A DNA stretch of 64,000 nt, from assembly GCF_006716085.1 (NCBI RefSeq), contig NZ_VFON01000001.1:3038001-3102000 (forward strand), in the 5' to 3' direction. Both the position numbers and the translations under genes were made by a program. Below are positions 18,900 to 26,822 of this stretch, one piece after another. Every line of letters begins with the position of its first letter. Positions within the stretch are counted from its first letter, which is position 1. The stretch is from Leucobacter komagatae (GTDB lineage Bacteria > Actinomycetota > Actinomycetes > Actinomycetales > Microbacteriaceae). Below the pieces are notes generated by a model. The model saw only the letters and a program-made list of their open reading frames with translations, was not told the origin of the DNA and did not search any database.

Positions 18900-20102
18900 A
18901 TGAGCGACCGAGAGACGCGGCATCAGGAGCTTGCCGAGCGCTACCTGCCCGAGGAACTGCTCGAGCGGTTTCGCGAGCGCGCGGCGGTGTACGACCGCGA
19001 GAACAGCTTCTTCCACGAAGACCTCGACGAGCTGCGCGAGCGCGGCTACCTGACGCTGTTCGTGCCGTCGGAATTCGGCGGGCCCGGCCTCACCCTCAAC
19101 GAAGTGTCGCGGCTGCAACAGCGGCTCGCGACCGCGGCCCCCGGCACGGCGCTCGCGATCAACATGCACCTCATGTGCACGGGCGTCATCCGGGCGATGT
19201 TTGAGCGCGGCGACCGATCGCTCGGCTACGTGTTCGAGGAGGCGATGGCCGGCGAGATCTTCGCGTTCGGCATCAGCGAGCCCGCGAACGACTGGGTGCT
19301 GCAGGGGTCGAAGTCTAAGGCGGAGCCGCAGGAAGACGGCGGCTACCTGCTCTCGGGCGTGAAGATCTTCACGTCGCTGTCGCCCGTGTGGACGCGGCTC
19401 ATCGTGCACGGCCTCGACACCGCGACCGCGGACACCGACGCTGAGACGCTCGTCTACGGGTTCCTCGAGCGCACCGCCGAGGAGGCCGCGGCGTGGGGTG
19501 GCAACGGTATTGCGGTGTCTGATCAGTGGGACGTGCTCGGCATGCGCGCCTCGCACAGCCGCGCGACAATCCTCGACGGCGCGCGCATCAGGCCGGAGCG
19601 GGTCGCCCGGAAGATCCCGGCAGGCCGCCACCCCGACCTGCTCACGTTCGCGATCACCGCGAACTTCCAGCTGCTCATCGGCTCCGTGTACGCGGGCGTC
19701 GCGCGCCGGGCGCTCGACCTCGCCGCAGCAGGGATGAAGAAGCGGCGCTCGGCGAAGGCCGGCACCTCGCACGCAGAGGTGCCCGAGGCGCGCGTGCGTC
19801 TCGCCGACGCCCACATGGAGTTCATGGCCGTGCCCGCGCAGCTCGACGCGTACACGCGCGACTTCGACGAGCTTGTCGACTACGACTCCGAATGGCCGCT
19901 GCGCCTCGTCTCGGCCCGTCTGAACGCGTCGACGGCCGCGCGCCGCAACGCCGAGACCGCGCTCATCTGCGCGGGCGGCTCGGGCTTCGACAACGGCAGC
20001 GAGCTCAGCCGCGTCTACCGTGACGCGACCGCGGGCCTCTTCCACCCGCCGAGCGCTGACGCGGCGCGCCCGATGTACGCGGCGGCGCTGCTCGACGAGT
20101 AG
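18900..20102 (+). CDS. Acyl-CoA dehydrogenase family flavoprotein
   Basis: 400 residues with the acyl-CoA dehydrogenase layout: helical N-domain (FVPSEFGGPGLT), beta-barrel with FGISEPANDW and GYLLSGVKIFTS, and a helical C-domain ending near SRVYRDATAGLFHPPS. The usual catalytic Glu is not obvious, so it might act on a CoA or carrier-bound chain, or be a monooxygenase-like relative. GGAGAGAGA directly precedes the ATG. It ends the ligase-ketosynthase operon and is the last backbone gene before the ICE. Confidence 0.83.
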   Translation: MSDRETRHQELAERYLPEELLERFRERAAVYDRENSFFHEDLDELRERGYLTLFVPSEFGGPGLTLNEVSRLQQRLATAAPGTALAINMHLMCTGVIRAMFERGDRSLGYVFEEAMAGEIFAFGISEPANDWVLQGSKSKAEPQEDGGYLLSGVKIFTSLSPVWTRLIVHGLDTATADTDAETLVYGFLERTAEEAAAWGGNGIAVSDQWDVLGMRASHSRATILDGARIRPERVARKIPAGRHPDLLTFAITANFQLLIGSVYAGVARRALDLAAAGMKKRRSAKAGTSHAEVPEARVRLADAHMEFMAVPAQLDAYTRDFDELVDYDSEWPLRLVSARLNASTAARRNAETALICAGGSGFDNGSELSRVYRDATAGLFHPPSADAARPMYAAALLDE

Positions 20103-20246
20103 GGGTGGGGGCGCGGGGTGGCCGGGCGGTGCCTCTTCCGGGTTAGGCTTCCACTCTGGCCGCTCCTTACGGGCCGTCCTGCCTACCTGCGGAGAGGTGT
20201 TTCCGTCAGAGACAGCTGTCGAATCTTCGGTAAACACCCCGCCGCG

Positions 20247-20276
20247 TTTTTCACCCCGCAAAAGTATGGATAAGAT
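20247..20276 (+). promoter_or_regulatory. Candidate promoter of the tRNA-Pro locus
   Basis: TAAGAT (20271-20276) is a good -10 hexamer, and TTTTTC (20247-20252) lies 18 bases upstream as a poor -35. The pair sits about 55 bases before the truncated tRNA copy, so transcription would pass through the fragment into the intact tRNA. The rest of the 20103-20330 gap holds no gene. Confidence 0.4.
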
Positions 20277-20324
20277 AGAGAGGTTGCTTCGGCAGCGGAG
20301 CGGCCTCGGCCGACTCGCTTGAAG

Positions 20325-20370
20325 AAACAACGGGTTGTGGCGCAGCTTGGTAGCGCACCTGACTGGGGGT
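20325..20370 (+). pseudogene. Truncated 5' copy of tRNA-Pro (46-bp direct repeat)
   Basis: Bases 20325-20370 repeat 20407-20452 exactly at a period of 82. The copy holds the acceptor 5' strand, D-arm and anticodon stem/loop up to GGGGGT of tRNA-Pro, then diverges into a 36-base AT-richer spacer. It lacks the T-arm and 3' acceptor strand, so it cannot make tRNA. It may be the scar of an element that used the 5' half of the tRNA, or a slippage duplication. Confidence 0.85.
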
Positions 20371-20412
20371 TACAGGCATTAGCCTCTCCCGTAGCCCAAA
20401 ATAACTAAACAA

Positions 20413-20486
20413 CGGGTTGTGGCGCAGCTTGGTAGCGCACCTGACTGGGGGTCAGGGGGTCGCAGGTTCAAATCCTGTCAACCCGA
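20413..20486 (+). tRNA. tRNA-Pro (anticodon GGG)
   Basis: A complete 74-base cloverleaf. Acceptor CGGGTTG (20413-20419) pairs with CAACCCG (20479-20485), and A20486 is the discriminator. The D-arm is GCGC...GCGC, the anticodon stem CCTGA/TCAGG carries a loop with GGG, and the T-arm is GCAGG-TTCAAAT-CCTGT. No CCA is encoded. It reads CCC proline codons. Its 3' end is the apparent attachment site of the ICE, whose integrase lies just downstream. Confidence 0.96.
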
Positions 20487-20491
20487 CGAAA

Positions 20492-20526
20492 AAGCCCTGA
20501 TGAGAAGCTATTTCTTGTCAGGGCTT
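20492..20526. terminator. Hairpin after tRNA-Pro
   Basis: Perfect 9-bp stem AAGCCCTGA (20492-20500) / TCAGGGCTT (20518-20526) with a 17-base loop, six bases after the tRNA. It probably ends tRNA transcription. It lies inside the ICE end and could also be part of the attachment region. Confidence 0.65.
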
Positions 20527-20623
20527 ATCTCGTTTCTGGTGACCTTCGCCGGAGCTCGGGGCGGGTCCCTGAGCAGGTCCGTGAGTCGCCTCGAGATTCG
20601 GTCGAGCATCGGTCAGATTCGGG

Positions 20624-20658
20624 TCTAGTGGGCCAAAAAGTGGAAATCTAGTGGGCCA
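20624..20658. repeat. Two 12-bp direct repeats near the integrase end
   Basis: TCTAGTGGGCCA occurs at 20624-20635 and 20647-20658, a period of 23. The repeats lie between the tRNA attachment site and the integrase stop, where tyrosine integrases often have arm-type binding sites. That role is inferred. The rest of 20527-20716 shows no gene. Confidence 0.5.
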
Positions 20659-20716
20659 GAATCCGGGCAGGTTGAGGCCCCGGCCCCTGCTCGGAGCCGA
20701 GTGCGGCGGTTGTTCG

Positions 20717-21916
20717 TTAGAGCTGGGGTCCGTTGCGGCGGGGCGGCTCCTTCCTGTGCTGTCGTGTCTTCGGACGCGTGAGGAACTGGTTGGCGAGCTG
20801 GGCTGCCTCGTTCAGCTGCCGGTGATCGGGATGCAGGTAGCCCTTGGTCGTCTCGATCGACGCATGCCCGAGGATGCGCTGCAGCACGTGGAGCGGCACC
20901 CCGGCATCGGCGAGCCAGGTCGCGCCAGTGTGCCGGAGCCCGTGCCGGGTGAGGTTCGGCAGGCCGAGATCGATCACGATCTGATCCCAGTTCGTCGCGT
21001 CTCGGACGGTCGCGGTCGTGAGCACGCCGCCGCGAGGCCCACGCAAGAGAGGGTCTTCTGGCTTCTTGCCCCCAGACAGGCGCGCGAGCACTGGTTCGAG
21101 CTCATCGAGGATCGGCACGAATCGGGTTTTGCGACCCTTGGTCTGCTTGCGAACGAGCCCTCCCTTGCCGGGGTAGATCTGCCGCTCGATCTTGACGATG
21201 CGGTTCTTCCAGTCGATGTCTCCGGCCTCGAGCCCTGAGACTTCGGAGCCACGAGCGGAGAGCAGCGCGCAGAGCATGACGTGATCCGAATAGCTCTGGT
21301 GCACCTCCGCACATTTCGCGGCGAGAGCGTTCAGCGTCTCCACGTCCTGGATCGCGAATGCGCGCATGGAACCGGGTTCGAGCGCCGGGACGTGGTTGAA
21401 CGCGCGTCGTGCCCGGTTCTTCGCCGGGTTCGACGGGATCACCTCGTCTCGCACGGCAACGTCGAGCACTCGTACCAGCACGCCGATGGAGGTCTTGATG
21501 GTGGAGGGGCGATGTTCGGTCTCCCATTGGTCGATGGTGCGATCGATCAGCCCGGTGGTGATCTTGCTGACCTTGATGTGGCCGAGCGCCGGTAGGACGC
21601 GGAGCCTGAGGCTGGCGTCGTAGCCCGCGACGGTGGAAGTCGTGTCGAGGCCGCGCTGCCAGCGATCGCCGATCGAGTCGACGTAGTCCGCGAACGTGAC
21701 GAGCAGATCGGCTCCCGTTTCGGTCGCTTGCTGCATGGTCACGAAGAACGCTTCCGCGTCTTCGGGCGTCGGGACGAACGCGGAGCGGCTGGGGCGCTTC
21801 TTCGTGTGCGGGTCGGTCCAGCGGACGCGCGCGAGATACCCGCTGCCGCGGCTCTCGATACTGGTGGAGAGTTTCACCCCGATGGGCGGCATCTTGTGCT
21901 GGCGCGGGTCAGCCAT
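20717..21916 (-). CDS. Tyrosine integrase of the ICE
   Basis: 399 residues. An N-terminal AP2-like/arm-binding region is followed by a SAM-like core-binding domain (about 75-180) and a C-terminal catalytic domain. The R-H-R-H-Y set is visible: Arg in SARGSEVSGLE, HGLRHT, GHASIETT and the nucleophile Tyr in KGYLH. It should integrate and excise the ICE at tRNA-Pro. It is the last gene of a long minus-strand run and overlaps the excisionase gene by 8 bases. Its 3' end faces the tRNA, 230 bases away. Confidence 0.93.
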   Translation of the reverse strand: MADPRQHKMPPIGVKLSTSIESRGSGYLARVRWTDPHTKKRPSRSAFVPTPEDAEAFFVTMQQATETGADLLVTFADYVDSIGDRWQRGLDTTSTVAGYDASLRLRVLPALGHIKVSKITTGLIDRTIDQWETEHRPSTIKTSIGVLVRVLDVAVRDEVIPSNPAKNRARRAFNHVPALEPGSMRAFAIQDVETLNALAAKCAEVHQSYSDHVMLCALLSARGSEVSGLEAGDIDWKNRIVKIERQIYPGKGGLVRKQTKGRKTRFVPILDELEPVLARLSGGKKPEDPLLRGPRGGVLTTATVRDATNWDQIVIDLGLPNLTRHGLRHTGATWLADAGVPLHVLQRILGHASIETTKGYLHPDHRQLNEAAQLANQFLTRPKTRQHRKEPPRRNGPQL

Positions 21917-22109
21917 GCTCGCGCTCGCGTTCCAGTACCCAGGCTCGCACGGTCGGCGGGTTGTAGCGGGCGATCCCGCCGACGCTGACGAATGGCGGCC
22001 CCTCGTGCTGTCTGCGCCACCTCGACAAGGTCGCCTGCGAGACGTTCAGGAACTCGGCTGCTTCTCGCGAGTTCCACAGCGGCTCAACCTGGCTCGTCGT
22101 CGCGGGCAC
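21909..22109 (-). CDS. Excisionase-like HTH protein
   Basis: 66 residues with a winged-helix MerR/Xis-type fold: LWNSREAAEFLNVSQATLSRWRR, then a wing (PPFVSVGGIARYNP) and a short tail (VRAWVLERE). It probably directs excision and may bind near the attachment site. It overlaps the integrase start by 8 bases and the end of the DUF4913 gene by 26 bases, so expression is tightly linked. Confidence 0.82.
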   Translation of the reverse strand: MPATTSQVEPLWNSREAAEFLNVSQATLSRWRRQHEGPPFVSVGGIARYNPPTVRAWVLEREREHG

Positions 22110-22707
22110 GATCAGCCGCTCGCTTCAGGCGAATGAACTCATCCTCGATGTCCTGGCGCGCCTGCACGTCGGCGGCCACGAAGTCGACGAAATCGATAGC
22201 TCGGTTCGGGATCAGCTCGTCTTCGATGAGCGCTTGGGGTTCCTCTCCCGGCCAGGTGGTCTGCCGGGTGGGGCGGTCGCGGTCAAGGCGGGTGCCGCTG
22301 GTCGATACCCACTCGCGGAGCCGTTCCCGCGCGAGCGCGAAATCGGTGTGCCAGGCGATCGGCCCCGAAGCGTCCTGCTCCGGGTCGTAGCTCGCGATCC
22401 AGTGCAAGTGCAAGGCGGAGAGCTCCCACACGAGTTCGGGGTGCCGGTACCAGAACGGCGGAATCACCGAGGCGGGCAGCCCGTAGGTGCGGCGAAGCTG
22501 ATCGACCCATTCATTCAATGCCAGCCATTCCGCTTCGGCGTCACCGGAGGTGAGGAGATACCAGTTGATCGGCCGCGGTGGCTCCGGCAGCACGGTGCGC
22601 GCCATCACCAGGTCGTATAGGTCGTCGTCTTCGATCTCGGGATCGAGGTGTTCGCTGGCTTCGTCCTCGGCGCCTGGAACATCGGGAGCTTCGTTCATGT
22701 CGCTCAC
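22084..22707 (-). CDS. DUF4913 family protein
   Basis: 207 residues from GTG 22707, which overlaps the SSB-like stop (GTGA). An acidic N-terminus (to about 45) is followed by the conserved DUF4913 core: WYLLTSGDAEAEWL, TYGLPASVIPPFWYRHPELV, ELSALHLHW and SGTRLDRDRPTRQT. These proteins are frequent in actinobacterial conjugative elements beside SSB and coupling-protein genes; their role is not known. The C-terminal third is charged and helical. Confidence 0.82.
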   Translation of the reverse strand: MSDMNEAPDVPGAEDEASEHLDPEIEDDDLYDLVMARTVLPEPPRPINWYLLTSGDAEAEWLALNEWVDQLRRTYGLPASVIPPFWYRHPELVWELSALHLHWIASYDPEQDASGPIAWHTDFALARERLREWVSTSGTRLDRDRPTRQTTWPGEEPQALIEDELIPNRAIDFVDFVAADVQARQDIEDEFIRLKRAADRARDDEPG

Positions 22708-23159
22708 CGCCCCAGCGTCAGCGCACGGGCGGGCTGAGGCGCACGGAACTCGACGGTGCCCGCTGCCCGCGGTGCCTCCCGTGCCGCCTCCGCGCGGGGC
22801 CGTGGCCTGCGTTCGACCCGGTAGCGTTCGCGCGTGGTATCGAAGAGGAGCTTGGCTGCCTGGAACTGGCACTCCTCGATCTTCTGTCCGCGATGCTCGT
22901 AGCTTCGCGTCTTGAAGCTGCCGATGGCGACTACGTCGTCGCCCTCTACGAAGTCGGCGAACGCTTCCTCCGCATGCTCGCCGAGCAGCACGAGCTTCGT
23001 GTACGTGGCGCCCAAGAGCGTCAGGCTTCCATCGGGTTCTTCTCGGTACTGTTTCTGCCCGATCTGACCGATGAACAGCGCGAGCCCGCCGGAGAGGCGT
23101 TTGAGCTGCGGGGTGCGGGAGAGATATCCGGGGAGAGCGGTCTTGGTGCGCGGGTCCAT
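22704..23159 (-). CDS. Single-stranded DNA-binding-like protein
   Basis: About 151 residues from ATG 23159; AGGA lies 7 bases upstream. An earlier in-frame GTG at 23180 would add seven residues. The middle resembles an OB fold (TKLVLLGEHAEEAFADFVEGDD, then VVAIGSFKTRSY and EECQFQAAKLLFD). The tail is Arg/Pro/Ala-rich, not the acidic tip of chromosomal SSB. It probably coats transferred single strands. Placed between DUF4913 and the coupling protein. Confidence 0.65.
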   Translation of the reverse strand: MDPRTKTALPGYLSRTPQLKRLSGGLALFIGQIGQKQYREEPDGSLTLLGATYTKLVLLGEHAEEAFADFVEGDDVVAIGSFKTRSYEHRGQKIEECQFQAAKLLFDTTRERYRVERRPRPRAEAAREAPRAAGTVEFRAPQPARALTLGR

Positions 23160-23204
23160 CGCATTGTCCTTCTCGTTCACGGTCGCACTCGCTGCGCGAC
23201 ATCT

Positions 23205-25037
23205 CTACGAAGCAGGTGCACCATCTGCGCCTGACGGATCGTCCGCGCCCGGCTGGGTGGTGGGCTGCCGGTAGTGGAGTTGTGTTTCGACTGCGCGCCG
23301 GTCGGCTGCGAGGTGTTTCCCGTCTGCGCGCTGGGTCCACCGGCGCAGCCGGGTCACGATCGGCGGTGCCGCGCGCAGCAGCACGAGGCCGGTGCCGAAC
23401 GGGAGGCGGCGGATCGCGTCGGGCGGCATGATCGGGACGCGGCGGATCGAGCGTTGCGCGGAGCGGGAGCCGTGGTCGCCGACGGTGGTGGAGTCGGTGA
23501 TCTCGTCGCGTTCCCCGATGAGCGTGGACAGGTCCTGGAGGTCTTTCGAGTTGGAGGCTCCGCCGAGGATGATCTTCACGATCGCGGCGTCCCAGATCGC
23601 GGAGGCCGCGTTCTCCGACCACTGCTCCCGCGCCTGCGCAAGCGACTGCAGAACGGGCATGGTGGTGATGCCGGTGCCGCCGCCTTCGGCCATGAGCGTC
23701 GGCAACGACGGCAACGGGCTGAGGTTCGCGACCTCGTCCAGGCAGAGCAGTAAGGGCGGGTCGAGTCTCGCACCTGCGGAGCGGGCGGCGAGGCGGCGGG
23801 CTGCCTCGACCACGTCTTCGATGAGCGCCGCGACCAGCGGGGCGCTGTTGTTCGCACCTGCCGCGGTCGCCAGCAGGTACAGGGTGCCCTTCTTCGCGAG
23901 GAAGTCTTCGGGGTCGAACACCTCGTCCGGGCCGGGGGTGACGGCATCGAGCACGCGGGGGTCTGCGAGGGCGGCGAGGGCGAGGGAGACGCCCTGCCAG
24001 ATCGAATCCCTCGTGCGCGGGTCTGCGTCGATCATCGCCTGCAACGCTTCCGCCCACCCGCCGGCAGCTTGCGGGTGCGTGGCGAGGATCGACACGGCGT
24101 CGCCGGCGGCGGCGGGGTCGAGCGTCCACCGGAACAAGTCGGCGGGCTGGCGCTGGTCGAGGGCGGCTGCGTGGAGCAGGCATTGGAGCGCGACCCTTGT
24201 TTTCGCTTCCCAGAAGTCGCCGCCCTCGACCCCGCCTTTCCCGAGCCCGGTGGCGGAGGCGAGCCCTGCGGCGCGGATCATCGCGGTGAGGGGGTCGGTG
24301 CAGCCGCGGACGGGCGACCAGCGGAGCCCGGCGGGGATGCCGTCGGCGAGATGCTGCGGATCGAACACCGCCACCGGCCCCACCTTCTCCCTCGCGCGGA
24401 TCGTGGCGGTCACATTGTCCGGGCGCGTGCTGGTGGTGACGACCGCGCCGGGAGCATCGAGGATCGAGTTGATGACGATGTGCACGCCTTTCCCGGAGCG
24501 GGGCGGCCCGATCAGCAGGATCGAGTCTTCGACCGACGCCCACACCTCGACCCCGCGCGACACCCCGAGCCGATACCCGACCTCCAAAGGCTCAGGGTTC
24601 TCGAACGACGGCCGCAGATTCCCCGCACGGGCAAGGAGCGCGCGCGGGGAACCGGCTCTCGCGACCTCGGCGCGGGTCGCGATCCCGGCGATCCGGTACG
24701 GATCCATCGCCTGCCGGCGACCGTGCTGCCTGATCGCCGCCCACACCCACCACGCAGCAGCCCCGGCGGTGAGGATCATGGTGCCGGCGACCACCCAGTA
24801 CACAACCGGGCTCAGGCCCGCCGCGCCAAGCGCGGCGCCAGGGTCGGCGGGGTGCAGGAACACCCCGGCGCCCGCGCCGAGCCCGGATTCGGGTTGCGGA
24901 GTGCCGGTGAGGAACGCGGTGACGCTGACTGCCGCGCGGAGGATCACGGCGATGACGGCGAGGGCGGCGAGGCCGGTTAGGGCGGCGTTGGTGAGTTCGT
25001 CGCCGAGGCTCCCGGTCGGGCGGATCGGGGAGGTCAC
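23205..25037 (-). CDS. Type IV coupling protein (VirD4/TraG family)
   Basis: 610 residues. Two N-terminal membrane segments (about 15-38 and 77-98) anchor a cytosolic ATPase with Walker A IGPPRSGKGVH near residue 177 and Walker B LLLCLDEVANL near 431. The sequence fits VirD4/TraG pumps that bring the relaxase-DNA complex to the type IV channel. A low-complexity tail ends it. The start overlaps the upstream gene's stop. Part of the left-arm minus-strand operon, unlinked from VirB genes by the inserted island. Confidence 0.92.
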   Translation of the reverse strand: MTSPIRPTGSLGDELTNAALTGLAALAVIAVILRAAVSVTAFLTGTPQPESGLGAGAGVFLHPADPGAALGAAGLSPVVYWVVAGTMILTAGAAAWWVWAAIRQHGRRQAMDPYRIAGIATRAEVARAGSPRALLARAGNLRPSFENPEPLEVGYRLGVSRGVEVWASVEDSILLIGPPRSGKGVHIVINSILDAPGAVVTTSTRPDNVTATIRAREKVGPVAVFDPQHLADGIPAGLRWSPVRGCTDPLTAMIRAAGLASATGLGKGGVEGGDFWEAKTRVALQCLLHAAALDQRQPADLFRWTLDPAAAGDAVSILATHPQAAGGWAEALQAMIDADPRTRDSIWQGVSLALAALADPRVLDAVTPGPDEVFDPEDFLAKKGTLYLLATAAGANNSAPLVAALIEDVVEAARRLAARSAGARLDPPLLLCLDEVANLSPLPSLPTLMAEGGGTGITTMPVLQSLAQAREQWSENAASAIWDAAIVKIILGGASNSKDLQDLSTLIGERDEITDSTTVGDHGSRSAQRSIRRVPIMPPDAIRRLPFGTGLVLLRAAPPIVTRLRRWTQRADGKHLAADRRAVETQLHYRQPTTQPGADDPSGADGAPAS

Positions 25038-25573
25038 TGCGGTGCTCCGATGCAGACGGTGGCGGAGATGCGGCCGAGGAGGATCACTTCGCCGGTGGGT
25101 GCGTGGTCGAGGTAGCGGGAATCGATCAGGGCGCGGGCGATGCCGTCGGGACCGGTCTCGGTGTGCGCGATGACGATCGCGACCGCGACGTCCTCGCCGG
25201 GCACCATCCCCGACCCCGCGAACTGCACCAGACGCGGCACCACCGGCATCGGCTCCGCCGACTGCGGAACCTGCTCGACGGACTGTGCCGCGACCTCCGA
25301 CGGTGGCGGGGTGCGGCGCGGGCGCGGGGTGTAGAAGTCAGTCATCGTCCGGCCGTCGGTTTCGACGACATCGACGCGGATCGTGCACCCGGTCTGCTCG
25401 CGGATCGCGTCCACGATCGCCGGGAACGATCCCCGCCGCCACGGCGGGCAGAACTCCGGCGGGAGAAACGGCGCCCCGTCAACCGTGACGGTCAGGGCGC
25501 CGTCTTCGGCGACGACGATCCGCACCATCACCACGGACGGGCCGGCGGGCTTCGAACGATCACGCTTCGACAT
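25034..25573 (-). CDS. Hypothetical ICE protein
   Basis: 179 residues with no recognised domain. A compact N-terminal half (VVAEDGALTVTVDGAPFLPPE, then CTIRVDVVETDGRTMTDFY) has alternating strands, a Pro-rich linker follows, and a C-terminal half continues to VCIGAP. AGGAGA precedes the ATG. Its stop overlaps the coupling-protein start, so the two products may work together, for example at the channel entrance. Function unknown. Confidence 0.7.
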   Translation of the reverse strand: MSKRDRSKPAGPSVVMVRIVVAEDGALTVTVDGAPFLPPEFCPPWRRGSFPAIVDAIREQTGCTIRVDVVETDGRTMTDFYTPRPRRTPPPSEVAAQSVEQVPQSAEPMPVVPRLVQFAGSGMVPGEDVAVAIVIAHTETGPDGIARALIDSRYLDHAPTGEVILLGRISATVCIGAPQ

Positions 25574-25694
25574 ACAGGGTCTCCTTCACAAGACGGGCAG
25601 GCAGAGATCGACCCGAGACAAGGGGCGCCAGCGGGCCGGAAGAAACACGCCAGGAACGGCGCGACGTGGGCGGCAAGGATGCGAGCCAGAGATT

Positions 25695-26702
25695 TCAGAG
25701 CGCGGGCCGGCCCGTGCCGCGGTCTGGGTCGGGGGCGGCGCGGCGGGCGGCCTGCTGATATGCCGGCGGGAGCCGGTACGCCGCTGGCGTCGGGTCGAGC
25801 ATCGCTTCGATATCTCCGACGCTTGTGGTGACTTCTGCGAGGCCTTCGGCGAGGAGCCGGTGGCAGCCGGCCGAGTTCGCGGACGTGATCGGCCCAGGGA
25901 TCGCGCCGAGCTGCCGGCCGAGTTCGTAGGCGGCGACCGCGACCCGGAGGCTTCCCGACCGTGCCCCGGCCTCCGGGATCACCGTCGCTGCGGAGAGGGC
26001 GGCGAGCAACCGCGAACGTGCCTCGAACCGGCCCTTCGTCGGCGCGTATCCGGGCGGGGCCTCGGTAAGGAGGAGGCCGCCGTGCTCGGTGATGCGGCGG
26101 AACAGGTCTTCGTGTGCTCGCGGATACGGCCGGTCCAGGCCGCCCGCGAGCACCGCGATCGTCGAGGCCGAACGCGCAGCGAGGGCTGCGCGGTGGGTTT
26201 CGGCGTCGATGCCGTAGGCGCCGCCCGAGACGAGGATGCGCGGCGACGCGACGAGCTGCGCCGCGAACTCTCGAGTCAGCTGCACCCCGTAGCCGGTGGC
26301 GGCGCGGGCGCCGGTGATCGTCACCCGGGACGTGAGGGAGGCGGTGAGCAGTTCCGGGTTGCCCTTCGTCCACAGCATGAGCGGGGCCGCGTGGCCGAGG
26401 TCTGCGAGGGCTGCGGGCCAGCCGGGGCGGTGCGGGGTGAGGATGCGCAGGCCGTGACGCTCGGTCAGGCCGATCAGCTCACCGGTGAGCGCGTCCTTCT
26501 GCTGAGCGGCGGCCTGCTGCCGCCACCTCACCCCGGCCACGGGGTCGACCTGTGACGGGATCGCTGCGCCGGGGTCGCGGATCAGCGCGAGCGTCTCCGT
26601 GACGCCGATGGCCTGCACGAGCTGCCCGGTGACCGGATCGCCGGGCTCGGTGAGCACGGCGAGCGTGATCCGCGCGATCGTGTCTGCCGTGTACTCGCTC
26701 AT
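25695..26702 (-). CDS. DprA/Smf-like protein on the ICE
   Basis: 335 residues from ATG 26702. The Rossmann-like DprA core is clear: TSRVTITGARAATGYG, SGGAYGIDAETHRAAL, VLAGGLDRPYP and RSRLLAALS. Chromosomal DprA loads RecA on incoming ssDNA; an element-borne copy might protect or process DNA entering a recipient, or take part in defence. A helical N-domain and a short Pro/Arg tail flank the core. It heads the left-arm operon, 120 bases after an adhesin terminator. Confidence 0.87.
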   Translation of the reverse strand: MSEYTADTIARITLAVLTEPGDPVTGQLVQAIGVTETLALIRDPGAAIPSQVDPVAGVRWRQQAAAQQKDALTGELIGLTERHGLRILTPHRPGWPAALADLGHAAPLMLWTKGNPELLTASLTSRVTITGARAATGYGVQLTREFAAQLVASPRILVSGGAYGIDAETHRAALAARSASTIAVLAGGLDRPYPRAHEDLFRRITEHGGLLLTEAPPGYAPTKGRFEARSRLLAALSAATVIPEAGARSGSLRVAVAAYELGRQLGAIPGPITSANSAGCHRLLAEGLAEVTTSVGDIEAMLDPTPAAYRLPPAYQQAARRAAPDPDRGTGRPAL

Positions 26703-26763
26703 CGCCGCCTCCTGCACTGCCGTCACTGTCAGAGGACAGGTGCGCCGGGCGGACACGCGAAAA

Positions 26764-26804
26764 GGGCGGGGCGCAGACCCTGGGGAATGGTCTGCGCCCC
26801 GCCC
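26764..26804 (-). terminator. Strong terminator of the adhesin gene
   Basis: Perfect 16-bp stem: 26764-26779 pairs with 26789-26804 around a 9-base loop. On the minus strand it is followed by TTTTCG, giving a good Rho-independent terminator 18 bases after the adhesin stop. It separates the adhesin transcript from the DprA-headed operon. Confidence 0.9.
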
Positions 26805-26822
26805 ATCATGGGGGTGCTGGGG

